This document shows positions 38,009 through 46,138 of a DNA stretch of 64,000 nucleotides, piece by piece (the first letter of the stretch is position 1; every line of letters starts with the position of its first letter). Source of the stretch: Xylanibacter oryzae DSM 17970 (GTDB taxonomy: Bacteria; Bacteroidota; Bacteroidia; Bacteroidales; Bacteroidaceae); assembly GCF_000585355.1 (NCBI RefSeq), contig NZ_KK073873.1:1018703-1082702 (forward strand), read 5' to 3'. The notes beneath the pieces are model-generated. The model was not told the DNA's origin. It saw nothing but the letters and a program-made list of their open reading frames with translations, and did not search any database. The position numbers and the translations under genes are program-made.

Positions 38009-40222
38009 ATGGAGGATAAATTTGAATTTTCAGCAGAAGAGAGATCACTTACATTGCAACTGCTAAAGCAATTAAGAGATAAAATAGGTAAAACACTCAA
38101 ACCAGATGATGAACTTAAATTGCGTCATCATCTTATATACGCTATTCAGAACAATCAAATTAAACGAAATATCTTTGGTTTAAATCCTATATTATTAGGA
38201 CTGCAAACAGCACTAATAATGGTTGATGAGATTGGGCTTAAACGAGATGCAATAATTGCCTTATTATTATACCAAATAGTCCAGAATGGAAAAGCTGATA
38301 TAGAAGAAGTAAGGAAAACTTTTGGTGAAGGTGTTTGGCATATCATACATGGACTTATACGTATTAGTGAACTATATGAAAAAAATCCGGTAATAGAGAG
38401 TGATAATTTTCGTAATCTGCTTTTATCTTTTGCCGAGGATATGAGAGTTATCCTTATAATGATTGCTGATCGTGTCAATCTTATGAGACAGATTAAGAAC
38501 ACATCTTGCAAAGATGCCCAATACGAAGTGTCTGAAGAAGCCGCTTATCTATATGCTCCGCTAGCTCATAAACTTGGTCTTTATAAATTGAAAAGCGAAT
38601 TAGAAGATCTCAGTTTAAAGTATATGGAGCATGATGCTTATTACATGATAAAGGAGAATCTTAATGCAACAAAGAAGGATCGCGACGAATATATAGACAA
38701 TTTCATAAAACCTATAAATAATAAATTAACTGAGGCAGGACTAAAATTTCATATGAAGGGCCGCACAAAAAGCATTCATTCTATCTGGCAAAAGATGAAA
38801 AAACAAAAATGCGGTTTTGATGGCATCTATGATTTATTCGCTATCCGTATTATACTTGATTCACCAATAGAGCAGGAAAAGAAACAATGCTGGTTAGTAT
38901 ATTCGATAGTGACAGATATGTATCAGCCTAATCCAAAACGTTTGCGCGACTGGTTATCTATACCGAAATCTAACGGTTATGAAAGTCTGCACATTACTGT
39001 GCTTGGTCCTGAAAACAAGTGGGTAGAAGTACAAATACGTACAGAGAGAATGGATGAAGTTGCAGAACGTGGATTGGCTGCTCATTGGCGTTATAAAGGG
39101 CTTAAAGGTGAAAGCGGACTCGATGACTGGTTAAACAATATCCGCAATGCCCTTGAAACTAATGATGACATGCTACTTATGGATCAATTTAAGATGGATC
39201 TATATGAAGATGAGGTTTTTGTATTCACTCCCAAAGGTGATCTATACAAATTTCCCAAAGGGGCAACTGTGCTTGATTTTGCATATCACATACATTCTAA
39301 CGTTGGCAACCGTTGTACTGGTGCACGAATTAATAATAAGATTGTACCATTCAGAGAAGTTCTGCATAGTGGTGATCAGGTCGAGATTCTTACGAACAAC
39401 AATCAAAAACCTAAACAAGATTGGATAAATATAGTTAAGACATCACGGGCTAAAAGCAAAATTCGTCTTGCGATAAAAGAGACTACCATAAAAGATGGTG
39501 CCTATGCAAAGGAACTTCTCGAGAGGAAATTCAAAAATCGTAAGATCGATTATGATGATAGTATCATGGCACATCTCATTAAAAAGTTAGGTTTTAAAGA
39601 GGTAAGCGAATTCTACAAACAGATTGCAGATGAAATTCTTGATGTTAATACTGTTATAGAGAAATATGTAGAGGTAAAGAATCATCAGGAAAATCCTACC
39701 GGCAGTCAATCCCCAACACGTAGTGCAGAAGAGTTCAACTATGAGATTCCTGAATCAGATATAACAAAGAACAACGATGATGTACTTGTAATAGATCAAG
39801 ACCTCAAAGGAATTGATTTTCAATTGGCAAAATGCTGCCATCCAATATATGGAGATAGTATTTTTGGGTTTGTCACTGTTAGTGGTGGCATAAAAATACA
39901 TCGTTCAGACTGCCCTAATGCATCTGAACTACGTAAACGTTTTGGCTATCGAATAGTTAAAGCCCGCTGGAGCGGCAAAGGTAGCTCACAATATAGCATA
40001 ACACTCCGTGTAATAGGCAATGACGATATTGGTATTGTCAACAATATAACAAGTGTAATGAGCAAAGACGACTCTATAACGCTACGTTCAATCAATATAG
40101 ATAGTCATGATGGACTTTTCAGTGGGAATATATCAGTACAACTTAATAATACTGTTAAGATGGAAGCTCTCATCAAGAAACTTCGGACTATTAAAGGCGT
40201 AAAACAGGTCGTAAGAATATAA
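38009..40222 (+). CDS. relA: RelA-type (p)ppGpp synthetase with degenerate hydrolase domain
   Basis: The 737-residue protein has the full long-RSH layout: HD-type hydrolase region (residues 30-190), synthetase (225-350), TGS (about 390-450) and ACT (about 665-737). The synthetase looks intact: KGRTKSIHSIWQKM, FDGIYDLFAIRIIL from residue 270, and VQIRTERMDE near 341. The hydrolase site does not: the expected HDVVEDT reads YQIVQNG near residues 86-92, and the expected DRLHNMR reads DRVNLMR near 155. It should therefore make the alarmone but not degrade it, like E. coli RelA. Bacteroidota usually have a second, SpoT-like copy elsewhere. I start at the ATG after the promoter. Confidence 0.92.
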   Translation: MEDKFEFSAEERSLTLQLLKQLRDKIGKTLKPDDELKLRHHLIYAIQNNQIKRNIFGLNPILLGLQTALIMVDEIGLKRDAIIALLLYQIVQNGKADIEEVRKTFGEGVWHIIHGLIRISELYEKNPVIESDNFRNLLLSFAEDMRVILIMIADRVNLMRQIKNTSCKDAQYEVSEEAAYLYAPLAHKLGLYKLKSELEDLSLKYMEHDAYYMIKENLNATKKDRDEYIDNFIKPINNKLTEAGLKFHMKGRTKSIHSIWQKMKKQKCGFDGIYDLFAIRIILDSPIEQEKKQCWLVYSIVTDMYQPNPKRLRDWLSIPKSNGYESLHITVLGPENKWVEVQIRTERMDEVAERGLAAHWRYKGLKGESGLDDWLNNIRNALETNDDMLLMDQFKMDLYEDEVFVFTPKGDLYKFPKGATVLDFAYHIHSNVGNRCTGARINNKIVPFREVLHSGDQVEILTNNNQKPKQDWINIVKTSRAKSKIRLAIKETTIKDGAYAKELLERKFKNRKIDYDDSIMAHLIKKLGFKEVSEFYKQIADEILDVNTVIEKYVEVKNHQENPTGSQSPTRSAEEFNYEIPESDITKNNDDVLVIDQDLKGIDFQLAKCCHPIYGDSIFGFVTVSGGIKIHRSDCPNASELRKRFGYRIVKARWSGKGSSQYSITLRVIGNDDIGIVNNITSVMSKDDSITLRSINIDSHDGLFSGNISVQLNNTVKMEALIKKLRTIKGVKQVVRI

Positions 40223-40390
40223 AATAAAACATACCAATGCTTAACGATCTTATGACCCTACCCCATTTATAGCATTGATTGTTTAAGTTTACGATTGTGC
40301 TACGGCTGAACTTTTGTTCTCTGTTCTTTTTATTTTTTCAACCTCAACCTCACTAATATGGCGTAAAAAACTGTATTACAGATTATTATG

Positions 40391-40430
40391 CGAGTGAGGT
40401 TTAGTGAGGTTTCTAACTAAACCTCACTCG
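40391..40430. repeat. Nested hairpin in the left arm
   Basis: CGAGTGAGGTTTAGT (40391-40405) is complementary to ACTAAACCTCACTCG (40416-40430) around a 10-base loop. The stem also contains a tandem GTGAGGTTTA repeat. The same hairpin occurs reversed at 40713-40752 in the right arm. Confidence 0.8.
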
Positions 40431-40512
40431 TGTAAAGGAGCATTATAGACGATAACCTTTTGTATTAGCAAAGCATAAATAGCTAAAAGCAAAACAACTT
40501 GTTTTGATAGAC

Positions 40513-40549
40513 AAATCAACTTATTTTGCTCAACAAAACAAGTTGATTT
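40513..40549. repeat. Hairpin in the core of the element
   Basis: Arms 40513-40528 and 40534-40549 match at 15 of 16 positions around the loop CTCAA. No T-run follows, so it is not a classical terminator. Confidence 0.75.
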
Positions 40550-40943
40550 ATCTTGTTATCTTAATGCTTTTTCATAGCTGACACATTACTATTTTTGAAA
40601 CATATTTTATTATACATATAATTGATGTAATATATTGATATGCTGACATATAGATGTTTTACAATAATTTTATTTTGATATGTATCGACATACTTTTCCT
40701 GTTATTATTATACGAGTGAGGTTTAGTTAGAAACCTCACTAAACCTCACTCGTGTAATAATCTGTAATACAGTTTTTTACGCCATATTAGTGAGGTTGAG
40801 GTTAAAAAAATGTTTTTATTTTCTTTTCCATTTAATATATTAAGTACACACAACTTACTAGTTAAGGTCATTATTAGTTTATACAAATACCTAATATAGA
40901 TTAGAAAAACTTATTTTCAGAAAAAAGAAAAGCATAAAATAAA

Positions 40944-40971
40944 ATCACAGCAAGGTATGCCTTGCTGTGAT
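40944..40971 (-). terminator. Terminator of the ompP1-type operon
   Basis: ATCACAGCAAGG (40944-40955) and CCTTGCTGTGAT (40960-40971) pair perfectly around TATG. On the minus strand a T-rich tract follows, 70 bases after the stop codon of the barrel gene. Confidence 0.85.
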
Positions 40972-41040
40972 AAATAAATGTCTTATTTATGTGCTATAAA
41001 ACGGTTGCACTTATTCAGAACTATACAAACAGTGTCATAC

Positions 41041-42597
41041 TTAGAAAGTATATCCTAATGTGAACAACATCTGACTACGCTTATTGCTTACTTTTATTGC
41101 ATTACAAATATTGTTATCATCAGATGAATCACCACTAGTTGTATCTGCATAGTAACTCATAAATGGATAGAACTCTCCATTTGTCTGGCTATATTGATAT
41201 GCTAAGTCAAAATTCCAGCTTTTGTATTTATAGCCTAATCCACATGTGATACGATTAGTAGCCTTCCAGTTAGTATAATCAGTTGCAGAACTGTAATATG
41301 AGCCCGGTGAATTTAATGTGCCATCCTTAAATCCATCCAAATTATACATTGGAGAAACATAATTGTAACCAAAACGTACAGCAAATGATGGATCTGGTTT
41401 AAATTCAACACCTAGTTTCACAGTAGACACCCCTTTTAAAGTCCTGCTTATGTGATTATTCATAACATTATCACTTGAACTATTTTCGTAAGAGTATCCA
41501 TAATCCCAATCATAACTTGTACCAGTATTGATACGCATATCACAGCTACTATAATCAGCATATTCATAAGTTGCACCTAGAGCAAGGAAGTTGCCGATAG
41601 TATGACCAAGGCTTACGCCAAATTTCCATGGAGTATAGAATTTGAAATCATAACTTTCTGCCATATCTGCATTGTTATTAATGTTATTTGCACCATTATT
41701 ATATGAAAATTTAGCATAGTACTGAGAATAGTTACTTGTAGTTAAATCATACCATGTTGGTGTCTGAACATATACTCCAATTCGGAACGGTGAAGATTCT
41801 ATAGGTCTAAATATTGCACCAAGTTTAAGATCAAAACCAGTACCTGTAATTTTACGCAAGTCAGATATACCTATTTCGCCACTGCCATTCATGTTTTCAA
41901 AATATTCACTATATCCTCTGTAATGAACATCATGCAAACCTGCTGTAACACCAAGATACACACGATCATTAATATTTCCACTTATGTTAAAATCATACTC
42001 ACCAATATATCCAGTATTTGCTCTCGAAAAATCATACTCAGTTGCAGGATAATTGTAATATTTGCCATCACTGCCTTTTAGTAAATTGCTCATATAAAAG
42101 TTGTCCAATTGATTGTATGTTGGATCGTCTTTAGTTGCAAATACGTTATGTTTGTATTTTTCATACGTCAGTTTATTCTGCGAAGCATTATTCAGAGCTC
42201 CGGAGGCAGAAAGTACCTCATCAAAATTTTTGCTCTTATGATAATTAAAACCAAAGTTCAGATAAGACTTTTGGCCTGTTCTCATAGCATACACAAATCC
42301 TAACTGATCGAAACTCATGTTAGTTTGCTTACCTTTTTCAAAACTTTTGCCATCTTGCTGTGAGACAAATCCAAAGCTACCGTTTACAGTATTATGACGA
42401 AATAATCCAAGTCCGGCAGGGTTTGTGTTTATTGTAGATAAATCCGCTCCTAAAGCTTCCATTGCACCACCCATACCAACATAACGCGCAGTACCGTTAA
42501 GATCTTCGTTGGCCAACTTAGCATTTTCGTAAGTCTCTTGTGCCGCTGCAGGCATTACCATAAATATTGCTGCAACTATTAATATATTTTTTTTCAT
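41041..42597 (-). CDS. Outer-membrane transport barrel, OmpP1/FadL/TodX family
   Basis: The 518-residue protein has a signal peptide ending near residue 19 (AAAQ). The mature N-terminus carries the FadL-type plug sequence: GTARYVGMGGAMEALGADLSTINTNPAGLGLFR, near residues 36-67. Long alternating strands follow, and it ends in MLFTLGYTF with a C-terminal phenylalanine, as outer-membrane barrels do. FadL-type proteins take up hydrophobic compounds by lateral diffusion; the substrate here is unknown. It is rich in Tyr, Asn and Ser. The Tyr/Gly-rich protein gene lies 53 bases upstream on the same strand, so the two are probably co-expressed. Confidence 0.87.
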   Translation of the reverse strand: MKKNILIVAAIFMVMPAAAQETYENAKLANEDLNGTARYVGMGGAMEALGADLSTINTNPAGLGLFRHNTVNGSFGFVSQQDGKSFEKGKQTNMSFDQLGFVYAMRTGQKSYLNFGFNYHKSKNFDEVLSASGALNNASQNKLTYEKYKHNVFATKDDPTYNQLDNFYMSNLLKGSDGKYYNYPATEYDFSRANTGYIGEYDFNISGNINDRVYLGVTAGLHDVHYRGYSEYFENMNGSGEIGISDLRKITGTGFDLKLGAIFRPIESSPFRIGVYVQTPTWYDLTTSNYSQYYAKFSYNNGANNINNNADMAESYDFKFYTPWKFGVSLGHTIGNFLALGATYEYADYSSCDMRINTGTSYDWDYGYSYENSSSDNVMNNHISRTLKGVSTVKLGVEFKPDPSFAVRFGYNYVSPMYNLDGFKDGTLNSPGSYYSSATDYTNWKATNRITCGLGYKYKSWNFDLAYQYSQTNGEFYPFMSYYADTTSGDSSDDNNICNAIKVSNKRSQMLFTLGYTF

Positions 42598-42650
42598 AAT
42601 TCGTATTAATATAAATTGTTGTATAATAATTATATCATTCTCTGTCTTTT

Positions 42651-43547
42651 TTACCTGCGGCCACCGCCAAAGTGACCTCCACCTCCTCCGCCAGAGAAGC
42701 CTCCACCTCCTCCACCAGAATGACCGCCACTAAATCCGCCACCTCTGCTACCACCAAAACTGGAATTATTACTCGGTTCGCTAAAAGAACGACTTGGATT
42801 ACCATTATTAGTGTTGGTATTGAAATGAGATCTACTTCCAAAACCTGTAGAGCTATTATATGATCCAGAATGCCCACGTGAGCCACCAAAACCACTACCT
42901 CCAAAATATGAACGGCTATTATTGAATGTACCTCCACCATAAGAATGGTTACGAGTACCAGTAGGGCCATTCACATAAGTAACAGAAGGTCCATACCAAC
43001 CTCTATATCCATAATACCATGGATCATAATAGCCACCATAAGACCCATAGTACCAAGGATCATAGTAACCATAATATCCTGTATACCAAGGGTCATACCA
43101 TCCCCAACGGTTCCAGTATCTTCCGCCTAAGAATCCATAGAAATAAGGGTCGTAGTATCCGTAATAACCATCATATAGTCCCATTCGACGAGTATAATAA
43201 TAATCGTTATCATCAAGATATTCATCATTATTAAAATACGTTCCGGAACCAGGATACACATTCACTGTATCAGCCGGAAAGCCTCCAACCCCACCATGGA
43301 ATTCTATGACATCATTTCCTAATGAATCTGAACCAATCTTTTGATAATAGCTTTTAAGTTTGCCATGCCGATTGTATTCATCTACATTTCGATTACAACC
43401 ACTGTAGTATGACTTATTAGAATTATTATTGTAAGAGTTTGTTATTTCGCCCCCCTTCTTTGGTATAAAGTAGAGGTCATCGTCCTGAGCCATAAGTGTT
43501 AATGGCATCACTCCCGCAAGGACTGTTAGAAGAATTAATTTTCTCAT
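42651..43547 (-). CDS. Exported Tyr/Gly/Trp-rich low-complexity protein
   Basis: I do not recognise a family. The 298-residue protein has a signal peptide ending near residue 20 (LMAQ). Residues 22-110 are moderately complex and acidic. Residues 115-185 consist of repeats of the type YDPWYYGSYGGY and YYGYYDPY. The rest is rich in Ser, Gly and Asn, and the C-terminus is glycine-dominated (GGGFSGGGGGGHFGGGRR). Aromatic/glycine repeats like these occur in surface-layer, adhesive or phase-separating proteins, but no function follows. It lies 53 bases before the FadL-type barrel gene. Its repetitive DNA produces many false reading frames on both strands. Confidence 0.82.
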   Translation of the reverse strand: MRKLILLTVLAGVMPLTLMAQDDDLYFIPKKGGEITNSYNNNSNKSYYSGCNRNVDEYNRHGKLKSYYQKIGSDSLGNDVIEFHGGVGGFPADTVNVYPGSGTYFNNDEYLDDNDYYYTRRMGLYDGYYGYYDPYFYGFLGGRYWNRWGWYDPWYTGYYGYYDPWYYGSYGGYYDPWYYGYRGWYGPSVTYVNGPTGTRNHSYGGGTFNNSRSYFGGSGFGGSRGHSGSYNSSTGFGSRSHFNTNTNNGNPSRSFSEPSNNSSFGGSRGGGFSGGHSGGGGGGFSGGGGGGHFGGGRR

Positions 43548-43608
43548 AATTATATTCCTTTTTAGTTATTCTTTATTCCATGGTGCAAAAATATATTTTT
43601 TTGCTATG

Positions 43609-43616
43609 CAAAAGTA
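43609..43616 (-). promoter_or_regulatory. Possible -7 box of the Tyr/Gly-rich gene
   Basis: TACTTTTG on the minus strand matches TAnnTTTG. A second candidate, TATTTTTG, lies nearer the gene at 43593-43586. Neither has an exact -33 element at normal spacing. Confidence 0.4.
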
Positions 43617-43620
43617 AGGA

Positions 43621-43646
43621 AAAACCCTAAACAGGTGTAGGGTTTT
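43621..43646. repeat. Inverted repeat between divergent promoters
   Basis: AAAACCCTA (43621-43629) pairs with TAGGGTTTT (43638-43646) around an 8-base centre. It lies between the -7 boxes of two divergent genes and could be an operator. Confidence 0.55.
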
Positions 43647-43658
43647 ACCTATTTTTTG

Positions 43659-43666
43659 TAAATTTG
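43659..43666 (+). promoter_or_regulatory. -7 box of prmA
   Basis: TAAATTTG matches TAnnTTTG, 19 bases before the prmA start. Confidence 0.55.
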
Positions 43667-43685
43667 CGCCATAATTTAACAAGTT

Positions 43686-44555
43686 ATGAAATACTTAAAG
43701 GTAGATTTTAACATTAAGCACACATATGCTGATGTTTTCAACATGCAAGATGCACGCGACTTGATAGCTGCAATTACAGGTGAGATTGGTTTTGAATCTT
43801 TTGAAGATTCAGAAAATGGTCTAATTGGTTATGTACAAGAATCGTTATTCAACTTAGTTGAATTAAAGATTGCTATAGATGATTTTCCAATTGATGGAGT
43901 AGAAATTTCTTTCAATACAACCGAAGCTGAGTATAAGAACTGGAACAGTGAATGGGAGGAAAAAGGTTATGAACCAATAATAATTGATGATAGATGCATT
44001 GTACATGACACAAAGCACCCTTCTATCAAAAAGTATCCTATAGATATAACTATTGATGCCAAACAAACTTTCGGAACAGGTACACATCAGACGACCCGAA
44101 TGATAATAAGACAACTTATAAATATGAATTTGAACGGTAAAGCGTTATTGGATTGCGGATGTGGGACTGGTATATTATCTTTTACCGGTATAATGTGTGG
44201 TGCAGCATCTGCTGTTGGTTATGATATAGATGAATGGAGTACTGTTAATGCGAAGCATAATGCTAAAATAAATAAGGTAAAAGGTTTTAATGTCTTGCTG
44301 GGAGATTCATCTCTGTTAAGTAATAAGATAACAGGACCATACGATGTCGTCATTGCTAACATAAATCGTAATATCCTTCAGGCAGACATGCCTTCCTTTG
44401 TGTCGGTCATGAATCATAAAGCAAAATTGATACTTAGCGGCTTCTATGAAAAAGATGCAAAGTTGCTTGAAACACAGGCAGAAACACTAGGCATGAAATT
44501 GGATTGTAAAAATATAGATGACAATTGGTGCTGTATTGTACTGGAAAAGTTATAA
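43686..44555 (+). CDS. prmA: Ribosomal protein L11 methyltransferase
   Basis: The 289-residue enzyme trimethylates lysines and the N-terminus of ribosomal protein L11. Residues 1-90 form the L11-binding region, and the SAM-binding Rossmann domain follows: QTFGTGTHQTTRMI near residue 126, LLDCGCGTGILSF near 154, DIDEWS near 181, and the VIANINRNIL motif near 222, which is the PrmA hallmark. Length fits (E. coli PrmA 293). The next gene has a separate -7 box, and a 9-base-arm hairpin lies at 44558-44587. Confidence 0.94.
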   Translation: MKYLKVDFNIKHTYADVFNMQDARDLIAAITGEIGFESFEDSENGLIGYVQESLFNLVELKIAIDDFPIDGVEISFNTTEAEYKNWNSEWEEKGYEPIIIDDRCIVHDTKHPSIKKYPIDITIDAKQTFGTGTHQTTRMIIRQLINMNLNGKALLDCGCGTGILSFTGIMCGAASAVGYDIDEWSTVNAKHNAKINKVKGFNVLLGDSSLLSNKITGPYDVVIANINRNILQADMPSFVSVMNHKAKLILSGFYEKDAKLLETQAETLGMKLDCKNIDDNWCCIVLEKL

Positions 44556-44557
44556 CT

Positions 44558-44587
44558 TTTATACCATTTCTGTATTTTTGGTATAAA
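44558..44587 (+). repeat. Inverted repeat after prmA
   Basis: TTTATACCA (44558-44566) and TGGTATAAA (44579-44587) are perfect complements around a 12-base loop. There is no T-run, so termination is doubtful. Confidence 0.5.
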
Positions 44588-44613
44588 TTAGTCACTCAAA
44601 CGAAAAAAATTAT

Positions 44614-44621
44614 TATCTTTG
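44614..44621 (+). promoter_or_regulatory. -7 box of the purU-his block
   Basis: TATCTTTG matches TAnnTTTG, 50 bases before the purU ATG. A GGAGG at 44634-44638 lies too far from the ATG (32 bases) to act as its ribosome site. Confidence 0.55.
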
Positions 44622-44670
44622 CATCTCGAATAAGGAGGTAACAAAAATTAGATTTAACTTGCAAATAATT

Positions 44671-45534
44671 ATGAAACCAACAGCAATTCTACTTCTTCAT
44701 TGTCCTGACCAACAGGGAATAATATCTGAAGTTACAAAATTCATAACCGATAACAAAGGTAATATCGTTTATTTGGACCAATATGTAGACCGTGTAGACG
44801 GAATCTTCTTTATGCGTTTAGAATGGGAACTTGATGGCTTTCTCATACCAAGAGAAAAGATAGAAGAATACATCAATATATTATACTCTTGCAGGTATAA
44901 TATGACTTTTCATCTTTATTTTACAGATACACGTCCTCGTATGGCAATCTTTGTAAGTAAAATGAGCCATTGTCTGTATGATTTACTGGCTAGATACAAA
45001 TCCGGAGAATGGAATGTTGATATCCCTTGTATTATAAGCAATCATGAAGACTTGCGATACGTTGCTGAACAATTCGACATTCCTTATTATGTATGGTCAA
45101 TAAAGAAAGATCACTCTAATAAGGATGAAGTAGAGCAAGCAGAAATGGAATTGATGAAAAAAGAAAAGATCACATTCATAGTTCTAGCAAGATATATGCA
45201 GATTATAAGTAATGAGATGATAAAAGCTTTTCCACGTCATATTATCAATATACACCATTCATTTCTACCTGCTTTCGTTGGAGCAAAACCATACCATCAG
45301 GCATGGGATCGTGGTGTTAAAATTATCGGTGCAACAAGTCACTACGTCACTGAAGAATTAGACGCTGGCCCAATTATAGAACAAGACGTAGTTCGTATTA
45401 CGCATAAAGATACCCCTCAAAGTCTAGTTCTTAAGGGGCGTGATCTTGAGAAGATAGTATTAAGTCGAGCTGTTTCTAAACATATAGAACACAAAATATT
45501 GACGTATAATAATAAGACAATTATATTCAGTTAA
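44671..45534 (+). CDS. purU: Formyltetrahydrofolate deformylase
   Basis: The 287-residue enzyme hydrolyses 10-formyl-tetrahydrofolate to formate and tetrahydrofolate. An N-terminal ACT domain (AILLLHCPDQQGIISEV, residues 5-21) is followed by the formyltransferase-like domain. That domain shows ISNHEDLRYVAE near residue 122, ARYMQIIS near 172, NIHHSFLPAFVGAKPYHQA near 194 with the catalytic histidine, and EELDAGPIIEQDV near 227. I use the ATG at 44671 rather than the TTG four codons earlier. hisH starts three bases after its stop, which suggests one transcript linking one-carbon and histidine metabolism. Confidence 0.93.
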   Translation: MKPTAILLLHCPDQQGIISEVTKFITDNKGNIVYLDQYVDRVDGIFFMRLEWELDGFLIPREKIEEYINILYSCRYNMTFHLYFTDTRPRMAIFVSKMSHCLYDLLARYKSGEWNVDIPCIISNHEDLRYVAEQFDIPYYVWSIKKDHSNKDEVEQAEMELMKKEKITFIVLARYMQIISNEMIKAFPRHIINIHHSFLPAFVGAKPYHQAWDRGVKIIGATSHYVTEELDAGPIIEQDVVRITHKDTPQSLVLKGRDLEKIVLSRAVSKHIEHKILTYNNKTIIFS

Positions 45535-45537
45535 CTT

Positions 45538-46134
45538 ATGGATGTAGCAATAGTAAAATATAATGCTGGAAATATAAGGTCTGTAATTAATGGTCTTAAA
45601 AGATTAGGGATAAATCCAATACTTACAGACGATCCAGAAACCATCATAAAATCTGAGCGAGTACTTTTTCCCGGACAGGGAGAAGCACGCACAGCTATGG
45701 AATATTTACGTGAACATAAGTTAGATAAGGTGATTAAGGATCTAAAACAGCCTGTTTTAGGAATATGCATTGGTCAACAGTTGCTGTGCAAACATTCTGA
45801 AGAGGGCGACACGGAATGCCTTGGCGTTTTTGATGCGGAAGTTAAGCGTTTCTGCCCTACCCGACATGAAGATAAGGTTCCTGCAATGGGCTGGAATGAA
45901 ATAACGAACCTTAAGAGCAAACTATATATTGGGGTTGACGAAAATAAATTTGTATATTTTGTACATAGCTATTACGTACCTGTTTGCGAATTTACTATAG
46001 CAACCGCAAATTATATACAATCATATAGTGCATCTTTACATAAAGACAATTTCTACGCCTGTCAGTTTCACCCTGAAAAGAGCGGAGATGTTGGTGAAAA
46101 AATTCTCAAAAATTTTATGGACATTAAGCTATAA
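45538..46134 (+). CDS. hisH: Imidazole glycerol phosphate synthase, glutaminase subunit
   Basis: The 198-residue subunit releases ammonia from glutamine and channels it to HisF. The class I amidotransferase triad is visible: the nucleophile cysteine in GICIGQQLL near residue 78, and the histidine and glutamate in QFHPEKSG near 178-180. YNAGNIRSV near residue 8, FPGQGEA near 44 and the FVHSYYV stretch near 141 are typical of HisH. It sits three bases after purU and five bases before hisA. Confidence 0.96.
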   Translation: MDVAIVKYNAGNIRSVINGLKRLGINPILTDDPETIIKSERVLFPGQGEARTAMEYLREHKLDKVIKDLKQPVLGICIGQQLLCKHSEEGDTECLGVFDAEVKRFCPTRHEDKVPAMGWNEITNLKSKLYIGVDENKFVYFVHSYYVPVCEFTIATANYIQSYSASLHKDNFYACQFHPEKSGDVGEKILKNFMDIKL

Positions 46135-46138
46135 TGAT

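Larger units (their letters stand above)
40332..40811. repeat. MITE-like element with 104-base terminal inverted repeats
   Basis: Left arm 40332-40435 and right arm 40708-40811 are reverse complements at 100 of 104 positions by direct alignment. The mismatches are at 40339/40804, 40389/40754, 40390/40753 and 40432/40711. The 272-base core is AT-rich and non-coding, with a strong hairpin at 40513-40549 and two copies of TTGATATG 40 bases apart (40635 and 40675). No transposase or recombinase gene is present. Poly-T/A tracts flank both ends, so a target duplication cannot be judged. A non-autonomous mobile element or dispersed repeat is the simplest reading; a long structured RNA is possible. 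Confidence 0.75.
40223..41040. other. Gene-free region between the convergent relA and ompP1-type genes
   Basis: This 818-base gap has no credible gene on either strand. Its middle holds a 480-base element bounded by long inverted repeats (40332-40811), and its right end holds the terminator at 40944-40971. Confidence 0.8.

Noticed and set aside
40332..40811. Invertible promoter (inverton) controlling a surface gene
   Set aside because: The element lies at the 3' ends of both flanking genes, so inversion would not switch either; no recombinase gene is near.
42635..42970. 111-codon minus-strand frame rich in Val and Ile
   Set aside because: It is an alternative frame of the glycine-rich repeat DNA in the 42651-43547 gene.
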